Part shown: piece by piece, positions 47,641-60,069 of the stretch | Numbering within the stretch: the stretch's first letter is position 1 | How the letters are laid out: every line of letters starts with the position of its first letter | Assembly (NCBI RefSeq): GCF_008728515.1 | Contig: NC_044980.1 | Coordinates: 28,014,109 to 28,078,108 of the forward strand | Direction of reading: 5' to 3' | Source of the DNA: Papio anubis | Lineage: Eukaryota; Chordata; Mammalia; Primates; Cercopithecidae | Length of the DNA: 64,000 nt | Made by a program: the position numbers and the translations under genes | The notes under the pieces: generated by a model | Databases searched by the model: none | What the model saw: the letters and a program-made list of their open reading frames with translations, nothing else | What the model was told of the DNA's origin: nothing

Positions 47641-49639
47641 AAACAAATACTCTATAAATACCACTATTGTACCATTCCTATTTCTATAATAGATGTAAAT
47701 GAAATAAAATTCACTCACTCATCCATCCCCATCATCAATTTCTCCCCTCATAGAGATGGTATGCAGGTTTGATTGTTCGTGTTAATACCAAAATTAAAGA
47801 AATTGAGATTCCAATTTTGTGTATGCCCACACTTTTATGGCAATACAATTGTGAACAGATATTATTTTCAACAATGAATAACTAACAAAGGTGTTTAGCC
47901 AAATTAAAAGAAATAATTAATCCCTTACAACTATTACTTTAGGTTTATACCCTTAAGCATAAAAGCTAAATGCACAAAATGACTAGAGGACATTCCTAGG
48001 AGAAAGTTCTTGACTAAAATATATGACTAGAAGTCAATGTTCTGAGATTCGGGGCTGTGGGTATTGCTACATTGCTTCATTGAGCTACCTGTTTACTACT
48101 ATAGTTATATTAGCCTTTTCTGAAAAACAAGGTGAGGAGGTAGGCAGGCATTTCAACTATTAAGTCAGTAGCACTGATAACTCAAACAGGCTTAAGAGGT
48201 AGTAGTGTGTTTCAGAAGTAATTAGATGCTTTGTAAACTTTATGACACCTCAAACTTGAAACACTAAATTCAGAGGGCAAGAAAGAAAATAAGGTAATAA
48301 GGGTGAAAACATTATTTTAATAAGAGAAGTTATCTAAACTACAAGTATATTATTTGAAGATTATATAAAGTAATACATTTTTAGCTTCTCTTTTATAAAT
48401 ATCAACATTTCAAAACAGGATACATAGCTTTAAACCAACGATGGATAAGAGTTTTGTGGTATTACCACAATTATTTTTTTCAAACTAATTACAGATTAAA
48501 GTGAACCAAATTTAAATTGAATAATTCATCTAATAAGAAATTAACTTGCTAAGTAACACATGAAAACCTATTCTCTTCATAAGTAATCAAAGAAACGAAA
48601 ATTAAAACTTTAGATATATCTGTCTATCATGCTGGCAAACATAAAAGAATAGTAAAGAATGCCCATAAAGAGTCAGTAAAGTTTTAATTGCATAGGTTGC
48701 ATAATCTATGAACCTCATTGCTATGGCTTCCATTTTTAATTGATGCATAGTTCTTCTTTGTACAATTAAGCTAGCTAGTTATTTTATTGTAGTAATTACT
48801 TTTAAACAGTCAATCTTTATTTACTTTGTGGAAATTATTTTTATATACCATGATTTCCATGTCTTTGGTCTTTTGAGTTGATTTTTTGGAGGGGTTTCAT
48901 ATAATTGATGTTATTATTTTCCAAGTAAATAGATATGGTAAGTATAGCATAATATGTATATTTACTCAATTTTAATATGCATATTTACCCCTTTTCATAT
49001 TATTGGCCTTATATACAAATTGCTAGTCTTCCTCTTTCATGTTAGAATTATCTTTGTTTTTCTGATTATTTGTGTTCTTTTTTGTTAGGCTTATATAAAT
49101 TTCTATAAACATTATTATTCAGTTTTGTTTTATATTTCAGTCCAGGAATACTTGTCTGCAATAGGGTCTCATTTTTCTTGATAGGTCAGGTACATACAGC
49201 ACAGCTGAAAATTTGGCCTAATTTACTTACTTTGCTTCATATGCATTCTCTTCTGCCACTGTACCAATCTGTAGGTTCACACTATTCTATAGGCCATTGC
49301 ACTTATGTAACATGCTGTGTTGTGCTTCCTCTCCTCTGTTTGTACATTTTTGTCCTATGCTATTCCTCAGTCACTATCCCACTTTGAAGTTCAACTGAAT
49401 ATAGTGTTCCTAAATTCTATCTCTGTGGTCCTTTCTCAGAAATCTGAGATTCTCCTGAAAACAGGGTTTTTGTTCGTTCATATTTAAGTCATGACTTAGT
49501 CTTGACTAGTTTAATTCATAAGTGTAACCTGTATCTGCATCTCCATTGCCTCCTTGGTTGTTAAATGTATAATCACTTCATACCTCATGGCAGTGTTTCT
49601 CTTTTTCCATGATACTTCAGCTGTATTCACACCTGTTTT
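47641..49639. other. AT-rich DNA, mostly unassigned
   Basis: No gene recognised. 48540-48670 ('aaacgaaaattaaaacttta', 'tatcatgctggcaaacataa') vaguely resembles the 3' part of an old L1 ORF2. The rest looks single-copy. Confidence 0.45.
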
Positions 49640-49960
49640 ATGGGAATCAAAGTGATCTTTCCAAAATATTTATATGATCTAACCACTCACATTGTCATAA
49701 ATGCTTATAACATGCTTTACATTGCTGATAATTAAGTTAAAAATTATTATCCTTGCCAACCATGACATACTCACCTCAATAGATTACTTTATACTACACT
49801 TTACTTTCCTCTCAAGCCTGTATTATGGGCCTTTTTCAGTTTCTGCAACATCCTACTTCTCTCTCCCATGAGACTTTTCTCACTTTCTTCTCATAATTAA
49901 CTTCTCACTGTATTTTATTTTTCAGTCTAATTCTAACTCATTCTTTAGAATTAATTGCTA
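49640..49960 (+). mobile_element. L2 fragment
   Basis: 'gggaatcaaagtgatctttc', 'tatgatctaaccactcacat', 'tattatgggcctttttcagt' and 'cttctcataattaacttctc' follow the order of L2 LINE sequence upstream of its 3' end. It is heavily diverged and probably belongs with the L2 end at 50610-50765. Confidence 0.55.
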
Positions 49961-50609
49961 AATTAGGGGCCCCTGATTTAATGCCATCTATGACTAGGGT
50001 AGGCCATCTAGTCAAAATTGTCCAATAACAACATATATTTCTCACTTGTAGCATTTGTGAGTAATATATTTACTCAGTCAATCCTTCATTGGTAGTCATT
50101 CACCATAGTGATTTTTTATTTTTTCTCGGAACAACAATCACATTTAACATATATTGCTTCTTATGTATATATCTATATTTATATATGTCTATCTAATTGT
50201 ATGCCCGAAACAAACGAATGAGATTGTTAATGTGAAGAGTATGTGTATTTTATATTTAATTTACATTGCAGGATTACCTGAGAAAGCTGGAACAAATTAC
50301 ATGGATGCAAAGTTTATGTATATGCTTTTACCTGAATCTCTGAGAAGACTAACCATTATAGCTTTGTAAAATTGCTACCAGCTTTGTAAAAATATACCAA
50401 TCTGATGTGTATGTAATGACATCTCATTTCTACTGTTTTTGCATTTCTTTGACTGTTTGGCTTGCTTGATCACTTTTCATCTTTACTTAAATATAAAATA
50501 TATTCATTGTTTATTCTATCTAAAATTATACCCCTTCAACTTCCTATAGTTGTTTACAGTTTTATTTTCTTCCTTTGAGCTTACCTATATAAAAATGCTA
50601 TATATTTCA
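49961..50609. other. Unassigned AT-rich spacer
   Basis: Nothing recognised; it may be the rest of the same L2 or a later insertion. Confidence 0.4.
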
Positions 50610-50765
50610 CTTATTTATCCCATTTGTTACCTCTCTTTTTCTGAAGAACATAAGCTCTGAAAACAGGAGTTTCCATAGTTTTGCTTATAGATACAACCCC
50701 AGCATGAGCAGATTGCCAGGCATATAGTAGGTATTCAATAAACGTTTTTAATGAATTAAAAAATA
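50610..50765 (+). mobile_element. L2 3' end
   Basis: 'aagctctgaaaacaggagtt', 'gattgccaggcatatagtag' and 'gtattcaataaacgttttta' followed by 'atgaattaa' are the conserved L2 3' terminus ('gcctggcacatagtaggtgctcaataaat'). Confidence 0.75.
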
Positions 50766-52093
50766 ATGAAGCCACTTTAACAACAAAAAGAATTCTCTGT
50801 ATATCCAAAACGTCACTTCAAAGCATTTTGTTACTGGGGTCCCAGGAATGATGGAATCTGGCCAAGGATTTACACTAAATTTATAAAATTTACGGGACAT
50901 TGGCAATGCTGGAAATGTACTGGTAACATTGGCAACATCTTTATTCTTAGGTCAGGATGGACAGAACAAAATCATAACAAATACAAATGTCTAAAGGTAC
51001 TGATTGCATTAGGTCACAACTCATTTTAGGCATAAACTTTCATCTTAAATAAGGCACAAGTTCATTGATAAGCATTTTCAATATTTTCAACAAGATTAAT
51101 TACTATGTCCAAAATATAGGGTCAATTGGGTTATGTGGAACCTAATGTTGAGTGGAGAATCAATAACTAGTCCCTCTAGGTGCCAAATTAGTCCTGGGAT
51201 TGTTATCCTAAAGGATGTGCTTTCTGTGGAAACCACTGCCTACCCAAGAGCCACATAAAACAAGGCCTAGGGGATAGTAGCCCCATGCAAAAACAAATCA
51301 ACACATTTGTTTCTGGCGAGAAACAGAGCCTTTTGTTCTACATGGTACAATGTTTACTACTTGACCTCTATTACTCTGGACTTTGCAACAAAACTTTGAC
51401 CAAAGAAAACAATTTTATAAAAAGCAGATATTTCTGCATTGTATGAATATAAAACACAAGATATTCAGCCCAACTTCATTTGAAAAATTGTTCTGATTGC
51501 AAACTAAAGACTTAAGTGAGATTAATAAAGAGCTATTGAGGAAACCCCATAATCAGATAAGTGGGAATGATTTTTATTGGAATTCACTAGAATCGTTTTT
51601 GTTGGAGCTCACTAAATTATACATTTATTAAGGGTTGATATTTGGAATATAGTAACTAGGATTCATGTCAGAAATATTAAAAATGGTGTTCTAGTAATAT
51701 AATAACTCTCACTCTTAAATGTACCCATTTTATGTAATTAAACATAAGTGTAAGTTTTATAATAAACTTAACGTGCAATCTGCTGTTACTGTTGACATTT
51801 GTGACTATAATACACTGAACCCTTGGAAACTCTCCAGTGTTGCTTTTTTTGGTCCTTGCAAATAGATGTTATTGATACTTATTAATGTAAAAATTACAGA
51901 ACTTGTGATTTATGTTACAAAAATAAGTGCCAGGAAAACCATGAGACAAGGTGGATACCTTTTATAAAGAACTGATTAACGGGTCGATTTAGTTTAGTTT
52001 CATGGGGGAAAAGTGTGGCCAGCAGATAGGTGTCCTGTGGAGTGAAATTTATGATAGCAGAAAGGGAATAATGAGATCATGTCCTAAAATAGC

Positions 52094-52165
52094 AGTGCAA
52101 ATACACACACAGACACACACACACAGACACACACACACAGACACACACACACATGCACAATCACA
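52094..52165. repeat. CA-rich tandem repeat with CAG punctuation
   Basis: Three to four copies of a roughly 14-bp unit made of CA dinucleotides ending in 'cag', followed by 'acatgcacaatcacac'. Confidence 0.85.
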
Positions 52166-53710
52166 CAGGCTGTATGTCTAGAAATCCAAGATTCTGTAGT
52201 TACTGTAATAGCCTCTGGCAGCAAATCATCATTCTAGTAGTTTACACACTTCCAAATGTACCTGCTATAGGTAAATCCAATCCTACTCCCTTAATCCCAC
52301 ACTTGCTGAATCACTGCAAATAAACAATAGAGCAATACAGTGCAGGATTGAGTTATTGAGCCCCATGTTTGAGAGCACTCCCTAATTGACTATAATCCAG
52401 CAGTAGGCAATGGAGTCTTAAAGCCATACTAAAGTCTATTGGTCTAGGTCCTTCCAATTCTATTCTAGTGGATCAATCCAATTTCATTCTATAAATTATT
52501 TAGATTAAATTATCCCATTAAAGTGTCATTTCAAAGGATGGTTTCCAATTATTTGTGTCTTTTTTTTTAAAATTTATATGTCTATATGATTTGCAACACT
52601 ATTTTTTTAATCTCCAAAATCAGCACATATTTTAATTCACATATTTTGATACTTCATCCAAGTTTCTAGGTCTGGAAAAAGAAGTGGATGACTTTCATGG
52701 GGTATAAGGTTATTTCTAGCATAGAGAAAGATCTGAGGAAAATTCTACTATAAAAATTAAAGATGGCAATAGCACACTTGCAATATTTCATATTTTATGG
52801 CATTACTATTTGTGTTTGGGGCAGACTGAAAATCCATTTTTATTATGCCTTCTGAGATGGCACTTTGAATTTAAGCCTCATTTTCCGTGGCTTACAGCTT
52901 TTCCACTGAATACCTTTGGGGCTAAACTTCATTCTGGAAGTTGGAAGGAAATTTATTTCATCATTTTTGATTTAAGTAACTACAGGGAAATTATTTTTGG
53001 CGGTTCAAAAAATATACAAACAAGTTTTATATTGAATCATTCATAAGGAATTATGATTTTCAGTAAAATATTTATAATATTACTATGATTTTCTATAAAA
53101 GACATATTTAAGATTACGTATACAAACTAGGAAATGGAATATAATACATATTTACTGCATACTTTACTTCTCATAATAAAATTCTGTATGATCTGCCAAA
53201 TTCATTAGAAGTTCTGAAATGTAGGTTTTGTGGGCAAGACTGCTGTATTGAATCAAAATGAAAAATCTTATTTGCAAGAATGACTAACCACCTATTAAAG
53301 ACTCAGGAGTTCAGTGTCATTTAAATGCAGTTTCAGTGGTTTATGCAAGCTGTCAAAAATTTCCATTTGCTCATTTCAAATATGTCTAGGTAAGCCTATT
53401 TTTTAGACCCAATTATACAAAATCAAAATTTGAAAGAGTAATATAATGAAAAATTCATAGATGATAAGAATGGCTAAGACTCACATAATAGCTCATTTGG
53501 CTTAATAACTTTTGGAATTCTCAGAAGAAAAGAGGAATACTTATACTTTCTAACATAGCTATTAATTTAGCAAAAAGAACTTCTTACTGTGGCAGTTTGA
53601 TAATTATTATACACTGAGTATTCATTAATTGGAGAGGTTGTCCCTTTAAAAAATTAGATAATTTGATCAGAAGCCTGACACACTATTTATGTAAGCATAT
53701 TTGTGACTTT

Positions 53711-53800
53711 GTCTCACACATAAACACAAACATATACATAGAATATATATGCAGAGACACATATATATATACACATACACGTATATATGTTTGTGTGTCA
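53711..53800. repeat. Compound CA/TA-rich simple repeat
   Basis: Mixed 'acaca', 'tatata' and 'tgtgtg' stretches; low complexity. Confidence 0.75.
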
Positions 53801-55361
53801 GTATCATGTCTCTCTTCACTTAATATCATTATTGTTATACACACATAATAAATGATGACTATATGGAAATGTATAGACAGACCATAGACAAGTATAGATG
53901 GATAAGTACTCGACTTTGGTTTAATTGTCTCCTGTTTCATAGTTTCCTATTTTCTGTGAAAAAATTTGCTTAATTAGATTTTAGAACGTTTCTTCAGTAT
54001 TTAATTGTTTTTCCAATTATATTCTTTTCATCTGCTATACACACATATGCAAAACTATCTCAGTTGATTTAGTCATTTTCATTTTGCATATTCTCTAAAA
54101 GTCATTTTTATTTTTAAAAAGTGAGCCTACAAAATTTTTCTTATGTTCATTTTGATTTATTATGATCCATTATCTAGGTACCATACTAAGGGAAAAGATA
54201 TATAAAGAAAATTCATAAATGAATAATAGTGTAGAGATAAAAGCAATTTAAAGAAACAAAGTAAATGTATCTATAAAGTGTTTTAAGACCATTGAAGTAG
54301 GAAAATGTGTTCATCTTAAGAAGAGGCGTTAATACTGGGTTTTTAAAAAGAAATATTGGGATTTATAAGGTAGTAAATGGAGGAAGTTAGTTTCTATCAA
54401 GTGTGTTCACTGTATAAAATGATATTTCTGATGTTTTTATTAATGGATGTGTCGAGAGATCATTAAATCACAGTGGAAAAGGAGGAAAATTAATAATATT
54501 TTTCCAGATTTTTTTGAATTGGGTCATTTACATTTTTAGCAAACTTCTTTTCTTCTGATCACGACAGAATGCAATTATGCCACTCATGTTCTCCTACTCA
54601 ATGCATTTGTAGTCAAAATTTAATTTTACCTCAAAAAACCTTATAACTTGTTTTCCCTTAAATATCAGTAAGTTATATTACAGAAAATATTGGATGATTA
54701 AAGACTATATCTCCATAATTAGTTGCTCTTGCTTGAAAATCACATTTCAGAGTACATTATTGTTTGCCATATGTATAATTTCAGGTCATGTTTTTGCTCA
54801 CTCTGGCAATTTGTGTTCCCTGATATTCATTTATATATAGGTCTTTACTCAGTACGAATTCCTAGAAGCTTTTATGATCTGGGAAAAGTAACCAGCGCTG
54901 CTCATAGATCCAGTATACAGCTATATGTTGTACTTATTTTGACTATTTCAAGTGGACAAAGAGATAGACTGATAGAATTTAGGAGACTAAATGCCTGTTA
55001 GTATGTGTCTCCTGTTACTACAGCTGAGCCGAGAACTACAACAGCTGCATGTGCTTTCTAACATCTTTTTGTAGCTCTAAAGTAAGCTCGACATGTAAAA
55101 GTCTCAGTTCAAATAACTGGTAAAGAATTACGGATGGGCCTAAAAATGCCTTTGTCTTTGCTAGCTGGGAATTATTTACAGTTAAAATGAGTTCACACCA
55201 CAGATTCTGTAGGTAGGTAAAGGAACAATCTGGGATTTATTAGGAATGAATGGATTCTAGGAAACAGGTTAAAACATGTAGATGAATCCTGAAAGTGACT
55301 TTGAACCCATGAAATAGACCCTGTTTCTTTTTTTTTTTTAATTAGGTGAAATAGCTAATTT

Positions 55362-56400
55362 TCTTTTTTTTCTTTTTTCTTTTTTATTTATTATTATTAT
55401 TATACTTTAAGTTCTAGGGTACATGTGCACTTAACATTGCAGGTTTGTTACATATGTGTGCTTGTGCCATGTTGGTGTGCTGCAGCCATCAGCTCGTCAG
55501 CACCCATCAGCTCGTCATTTGCATCAGATATAACTCCCAATGCAATCCCTCCCCCTTCCCCCTCCCCCTCCCATGATAGGCCCCAGTGGTGATGTTCCCT
55601 TCCTGGGGTGGTCTCATTGTTGGTTCCCACTATGAGTGAGGGCTTATATGGTGTTTAGTTTTCTATTCTTGTGATAGTTTGCTAAGAATGGTGACAGCTA
55701 CATCCATGTCCTACAAAGGACACAAACTCATCCTTTTTATGCTTCATGGTATTCCATAGTTATATATTTTGTTTTGCTAATCAGATCTGTCACTGGTAGT
55801 TTGGTTGATTCCAGTCTTTTTCATTGTGAAGGTGTACCCAATAAACATAAGATGTGCGTAATATTCTTTATAGCAGATTCCTCAATCACTAGGTATATAC
55901 TTAGTAATGGAATGGCTGGGTCATAATTTTATCTAGTTCGATCGCGAGGAATCGCCATACTGTTTTTCCATAATGGTTGAACTAGTTTGCACAATCCACC
56001 AACAATTAAAGATGTTCCCTGTTGCCCACATCCTCTCCTTTACTGTGCTGGCTTTTTCATGACTCGCTGGTGAGATGGTATCATTGGCAACTGATTTGCA
56101 TTTTCTCGATGGCCAGTGATGATGAGCATTTTTTCATGTGTTTGTTGGCTGCCATGAATGTCTTCTTTTTGAAATGTCTGTTTCATATCCTTACTTTTGA
56201 TGCGTTGTTTTGTTTTTTTCATAAATTTGTTGGAGTTCTTTGTAGGTTCTGGATAGTAGCCCTTTGTCAGATGAGTAGATTGCAAAATTTTCTCCCATTC
56301 TGTAGGTTGCCCGTTCACTCTGATGGTAGTTTCTTTTGCTGTGCAAGGCTCCTTTAGTTTAATTAGATCCCATTCCAGTAATTTTGGCTTTGCTGCCGTT
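55362..56400 (-). mobile_element. L1PA, 5' truncated, with 17-bp target duplication
   Basis: The T-rich tail at 55362-55401 opens a minus-strand L1 3' end: 'actttaagttctagggtaca', 'atgttggtgtgctgcagcca', 'cctacaaaggacacaaactc', 'tggatagtagccctttgtca' and 'cactctgatggtagtttctt'. The element stops at 56400 in ORF2. The direct repeat 'gtgaaatagctaatttt' is perfect (55345-55361 and 56401-56417). The body has more small deletions and odd changes than such clean target repeats suggest (for example 'agttcgatcgcgaggaatcg'). A 133-codon minus-strand frame near its 5' end is an ORF2 remnant. Confidence 0.95.
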
Positions 56401-56417
56401 GTGAAATAGCTAATTTT

Positions 56418-56999
56418 TCTTATTGGTATATTTTCTCTCATACATAGAATTTATCTTATTTATTGACCCGCAGCACTTGTGCCCTTGAAAAATTAGGATT
56501 TCCTAATTAAGCTCATCAATGTATCTGTAATATGTACAATGCTCATCATTACTTTATTAAACATTCCTTTACTTTATTATTTTTCCAACATACTTAATTA
56601 TTCATCTTTATTCCCAGGACCTGGTTAACTTATATTTGTGTGGTTTAAATAAAAGGTAATCCAGAATGAGAGATAGGTACAAAAATGCATTTATATTCTA
56701 TAACATGTATTATCTCTGAATATGGTTATTTTCATTGGGAGGAAATGATAAATAAGAATATTTTCTCTTAGGTGCCTATCATTGTAATATACCTAAAGTG
56801 TTATGCTTTTTTTAAATGTCCCTTATATGAGGTTATTAGAATGCAATGAATCCCATTTTTATTTGGAAACAAACTTTTAGGCCAGTCTGAAATGTCCACA
56901 GTTATTGCTTCTTTTGTGATAGTTACTTTATTTCTGCACATGTGTTTCAAGTCAGGTCAGAGAACCTATTCATCCCATAAAAAGTAATTTTAATAATAT
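56418..56999. other. Single-copy spacer
   Basis: No gene or repeat recognised. Confidence 0.5.
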
Positions 57000-57215
57000 A
57001 TTTTTATTTATTTTAAGATTATTGTTGAGGTACAACATACACAAGGAAAACAGACTGGCCCTAAGTATATAACTTGATTAATATTCACAAATTGAAAACA
57101 CTCACATAAGCATTATGTAGAACAAGAAAGAAAATATTAACAAACGTACAGAATAATCTCTTATTAGCACTATGATTATTAGCAGTGCCTCATTTTGTGC
57201 ACTTAGAAAAGTAAT
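57000..57215 (-). mobile_element. Old L1M 3'UTR fragment
   Basis: 'attgttgaggtacaacatac', 'agtatataacttgattaata' and 'gtagaacaagaaagaaaata' resemble the reverse complement of L1M 3'UTRs ('tattgaggtataattgacat'). Short and diverged. Confidence 0.45.
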
Positions 57216-57465
57216 TCTAACTTTGTCTTCTTGACTAGTCTGTTTTGCATTAGCTTTTAAAATTAATTTTACCTTTTAAATATATTCTCTATTGTAAGTT
57301 TTTCCTATTGCAATAATTTTTGCTCTTAGTTGTATGTTAATAATTCTATTTCTTCTAAATTTTTACTTTGATTCTTCTGTACTTTTTATAGCTTCATGAA
57401 ATATAAACCTATATCATTAATTTTTAGCATTTTCTCTTTTCCAATATTGGAAAAAATCGATATTT

Positions 57466-57839
57466 TTATAGGAACTGAATTGTATCCCCCTGCCCAAATT
57501 CATAAAGTCCCAATCCCAATGTACTTGGAAATGGGGTGGGACCTTTGGGTGTTAATGAGGTTTAAATAAGGTTATGAAGGTGGGCCCCTTAAAATGTGAA
57601 TAGTGCCCTTATAAAAAGATACATCTGAGAACTTGCTTTCTCTCTCTCTCTCAGTCTTGTGAAGGCATAGTGAAAAGATGGCTGTCTGAAAGCCAGAAAA
57701 ACAGTTCTCATGGGCCAACTGAATCAACTAACACCTTGATCTTGGAGTTCTCACCCTCCAGAACTGTAAGAAATAAATTTCTGTTGCTTGACCCCTAGTC
57801 TATGATATTTTGTGATGGCAGCTTGAACTGACTAATACA
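57466..57839 (+). mobile_element. MaLR solo LTR (MLT1/MST type)
   Basis: 'aactgaattgtatccccctg', 'ggggtgggacctttgggtgt', 'gtgcccttataaaaagatac', 'aactgtaagaaataaatttc' and the terminal 'gaactgactaatac' are in the order of MLT1/MST LTRs of the ERVL-MaLR group. It contains the usual AATAAA. About 370 bp, close to full LTR length. No internal MaLR sequence flanks it. Confidence 0.92.
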
Positions 57840-58079
57840 AATATATACCCTCAAGTTGATAAATGTATCCTGTAAACACTGCTTTAAGTACACCTGACAA
57901 GTGTTGATATATCTTTACTGGCATTCATGTAAATTATTTTTCTAGTTGTCGTTGTGATTTATTCTGTGTCCTGGGTGTTTCTTTGAAGAATATTCCTTAA
58001 TGATTGTGGAGATCTCTATATCTACCTCAACTTTGTCAATTAAACTTATTTGAAGGCATGTTATTGTATGTTTGCATAT
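57840..58079. other. AT-rich spacer
   Basis: No clear feature. Confidence 0.4.
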
Positions 58080-59415
58080 TTAAATTTTGAAATATTTCTG
58101 CCAAATTGAATTGTATAAAGCAACTGTTCATGTGATGTGAGGACTTCAGCATTAAAATTTGCTATATCAAATATCAGCATATCTATACTAGCTTACTTTT
58201 GGTTAGAGTTTATGTAGAAAAACTTTTTCCAACCTTTCATATCCAACTATCCTTTCATGAGTTTCTCATGTACAGCAAAAACTATGGTTTTGGTATTTTG
58301 TTCACTCTGATCATTTCAATCTTTAATTTGAATATTTATATTCTGTATAATTATTTACATATTTAACTTTATATCTGATATGACACTATTTATTCTATAA
58401 TTGACCAGTCATTTAACATTAAATATTATCTCTATTTTCTTTTGCTCCTTTGAATTCATCAACTCATTATTTTATTTTCTAACTGGTGATTACTTACTTA
58501 AAAAATTTTTGGTGGAATATCTAGAGTTTACAACATAAATCATTCAATAAAGAAATAGTTATATTTTATCTTATTTTGCATAATGCTAAAACTCAACTAA
58601 CCAGTTGAGTTTTACTTATGCTACTTATGAACAATACTTTAGTATTATTGTTCTCATGAATTTCTACATTATTTTACATTTTTATAGAGTCAACATTCAT
58701 TTTTAATGTATTTATATATTTTATCTGGTGATGCTTTTGATTTTATACTTTAGTATTTTCTATTTCTCTCTTAGATTTTTTTTCCTGCTAGGTAGATGTT
58801 TAACATTACTTTGGGTACAGTGATAACACTGTTCATTTTATATTCATTTGAAAAAGTCTTATTTATCTTTTATATTTGAAATATTTTTAGGTGGGAATTG
58901 GGAGTAGAATTTTTTTGTTAACATTATTTTTAGCTCTTTAAAAATGTCCTTTCTCTCGCCTCTCTGTTTCTTAATACTTTGCTCAGTCAGCCTTCAGGCT
59001 AACTATTGTTTCTTTGAAGATAGCAATATAACGTGTCTTTATCTTTTTTCCTTTCACTATATTTTTTGATGTTTTGCTCTGATTTTTGTTGTCAGTTGTT
59101 TTATTATGATGTTTCCAGGTGTGCTTTGCTGTATGTTTGATCTTTGTTTGATAAGCCCTAGAATTTTGAATCCTTTGATTGATTTTTTCCATCAGCTATT
59201 GTCTATCGAAATATTTTTTTTACCTTACTTTCTCACTCATCTTCAACTGAATTTAAGTTGCATGTAGTCAAGCTTTTTTTTTTAATGTCATTTAGTTTTT
59301 ACATAGTTTTCATTATTTTGATTTCTTTGCTTCAGTTTGTATATTTTCTATTTTCTTGATGTCCATTTAACTAAACCTGTCTTTATGTCTAATCTATTTT
59401 TAAAACCATCCATTA
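58080..59415 (-). mobile_element. Old L1M, 5'UTR/ORF1 region, antisense
   Basis: On the plus strand 'agtttatgtagaaaaacttt', 'aatatctagagtttacaaca', 'atgatgtttccaggtgtgct', 'gcttcagtttgtatattttc' and 'aaaccatccattac' follow the reverse complement of L1M 5'/ORF1 sequence, as in 'gtttggatagtttctattgac'. Strongly diverged; frames here are chance or dead ORF1. Confidence 0.65.
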
Positions 59416-59944
59416 CAGATGTATAGAAGCAATAAGGACTAACATTCCAGCAAGAGGAAACCTCAGAGAGATGAACTACGACTGGAGATTTATACTTTCT
59501 TAGGGGCAAATGCATTCTCACTTTGAACTAGAGGCTGAGAATTCCTGCTTGACCTTGTGCCAAAGTTGCCACAGCAGAAGAAAGCAGAGTCTATTATCAA
59601 TTTGTTTTCCATTATAACCAATTCATAGAACTGTAGAACGTATCCCGTTTGACCCTTAGGCTCTTTCGCAATTAGAAACAATTTAATAATTTGTGAGAGT
59701 CAATACTCTGCTTAGTTCTTGCTGGCTGGGAAAAAGTGAAGTATGTTATACATATAAAAGTAAAATATCCTCAAAACATAAAAAAAAATGTTAATCTCTA
59801 CACAAGTACGGTGCCTCCCTTCTAAGGTATGCTAAATCCATGAATCATATTCTTCAAATATTCTGTTTACATAGTAGGCTGTTCTCCTGTTATTGTCAGA
59901 CATGTTGAAAAAGCACAAACATAACTTAAAAAATCTCCCATATG
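59416..59944. other. Single-copy spacer
   Basis: No gene or repeat recognised. Confidence 0.5.
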
Positions 59945-59953
59945 AAAATTGCA

Positions 59954-60060
59954 GGGTCTCGGGAGGTGGAGCTTGCAGTGAGCGGAGATCGCGCCACTGC
60001 ACTCCAGCCTGGGCGACAGAGCTATACACTGTCTCCCAAAAAAATAAAATAAAATAAAAT
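59954..60060 (+). mobile_element. 5'-truncated AluY with target duplication
   Basis: Only the last ~75 bp of the right arm ('gggaggtggagcttgcagtg' to 'cactgtctccc') with an (AAAAT)n tail. Flanked by 'aaaattgca' at 59945-59953 and 60061-60069. The direct repeats show that it inserted in truncated form; it was not cut down later. Confidence 0.85.
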
Positions 60061-60069
60061 AAAATTGCA

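Larger units (their letters stand above)
50766..55344. other. AT-rich, largely single-copy DNA
   Basis: No gene recognised in 4.6 kb. It holds the CA minisatellite at 52094-52165 and a TA/CA-rich stretch at 53711-53800. Short frames show no domain. Confidence 0.5.

Noticed and set aside
47214..47718. 142- and 132-codon minus-strand frames as a protein gene
   Set aside because: The two overlap in different frames, neither has a recognisable domain, and open frames are expected in GC-rich DNA. Kept only as a finding about the CpG-rich patch.
52094..52165. CRISPR-like array
   Set aside because: The units are CA dinucleotide variants without unique spacers; this is a simple tandem repeat in a primate genome.
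56040..56441. 133-codon minus-strand frame as a gene
   Set aside because: It is the truncated ORF2 end of the L1PA insertion and runs out into the target duplication.
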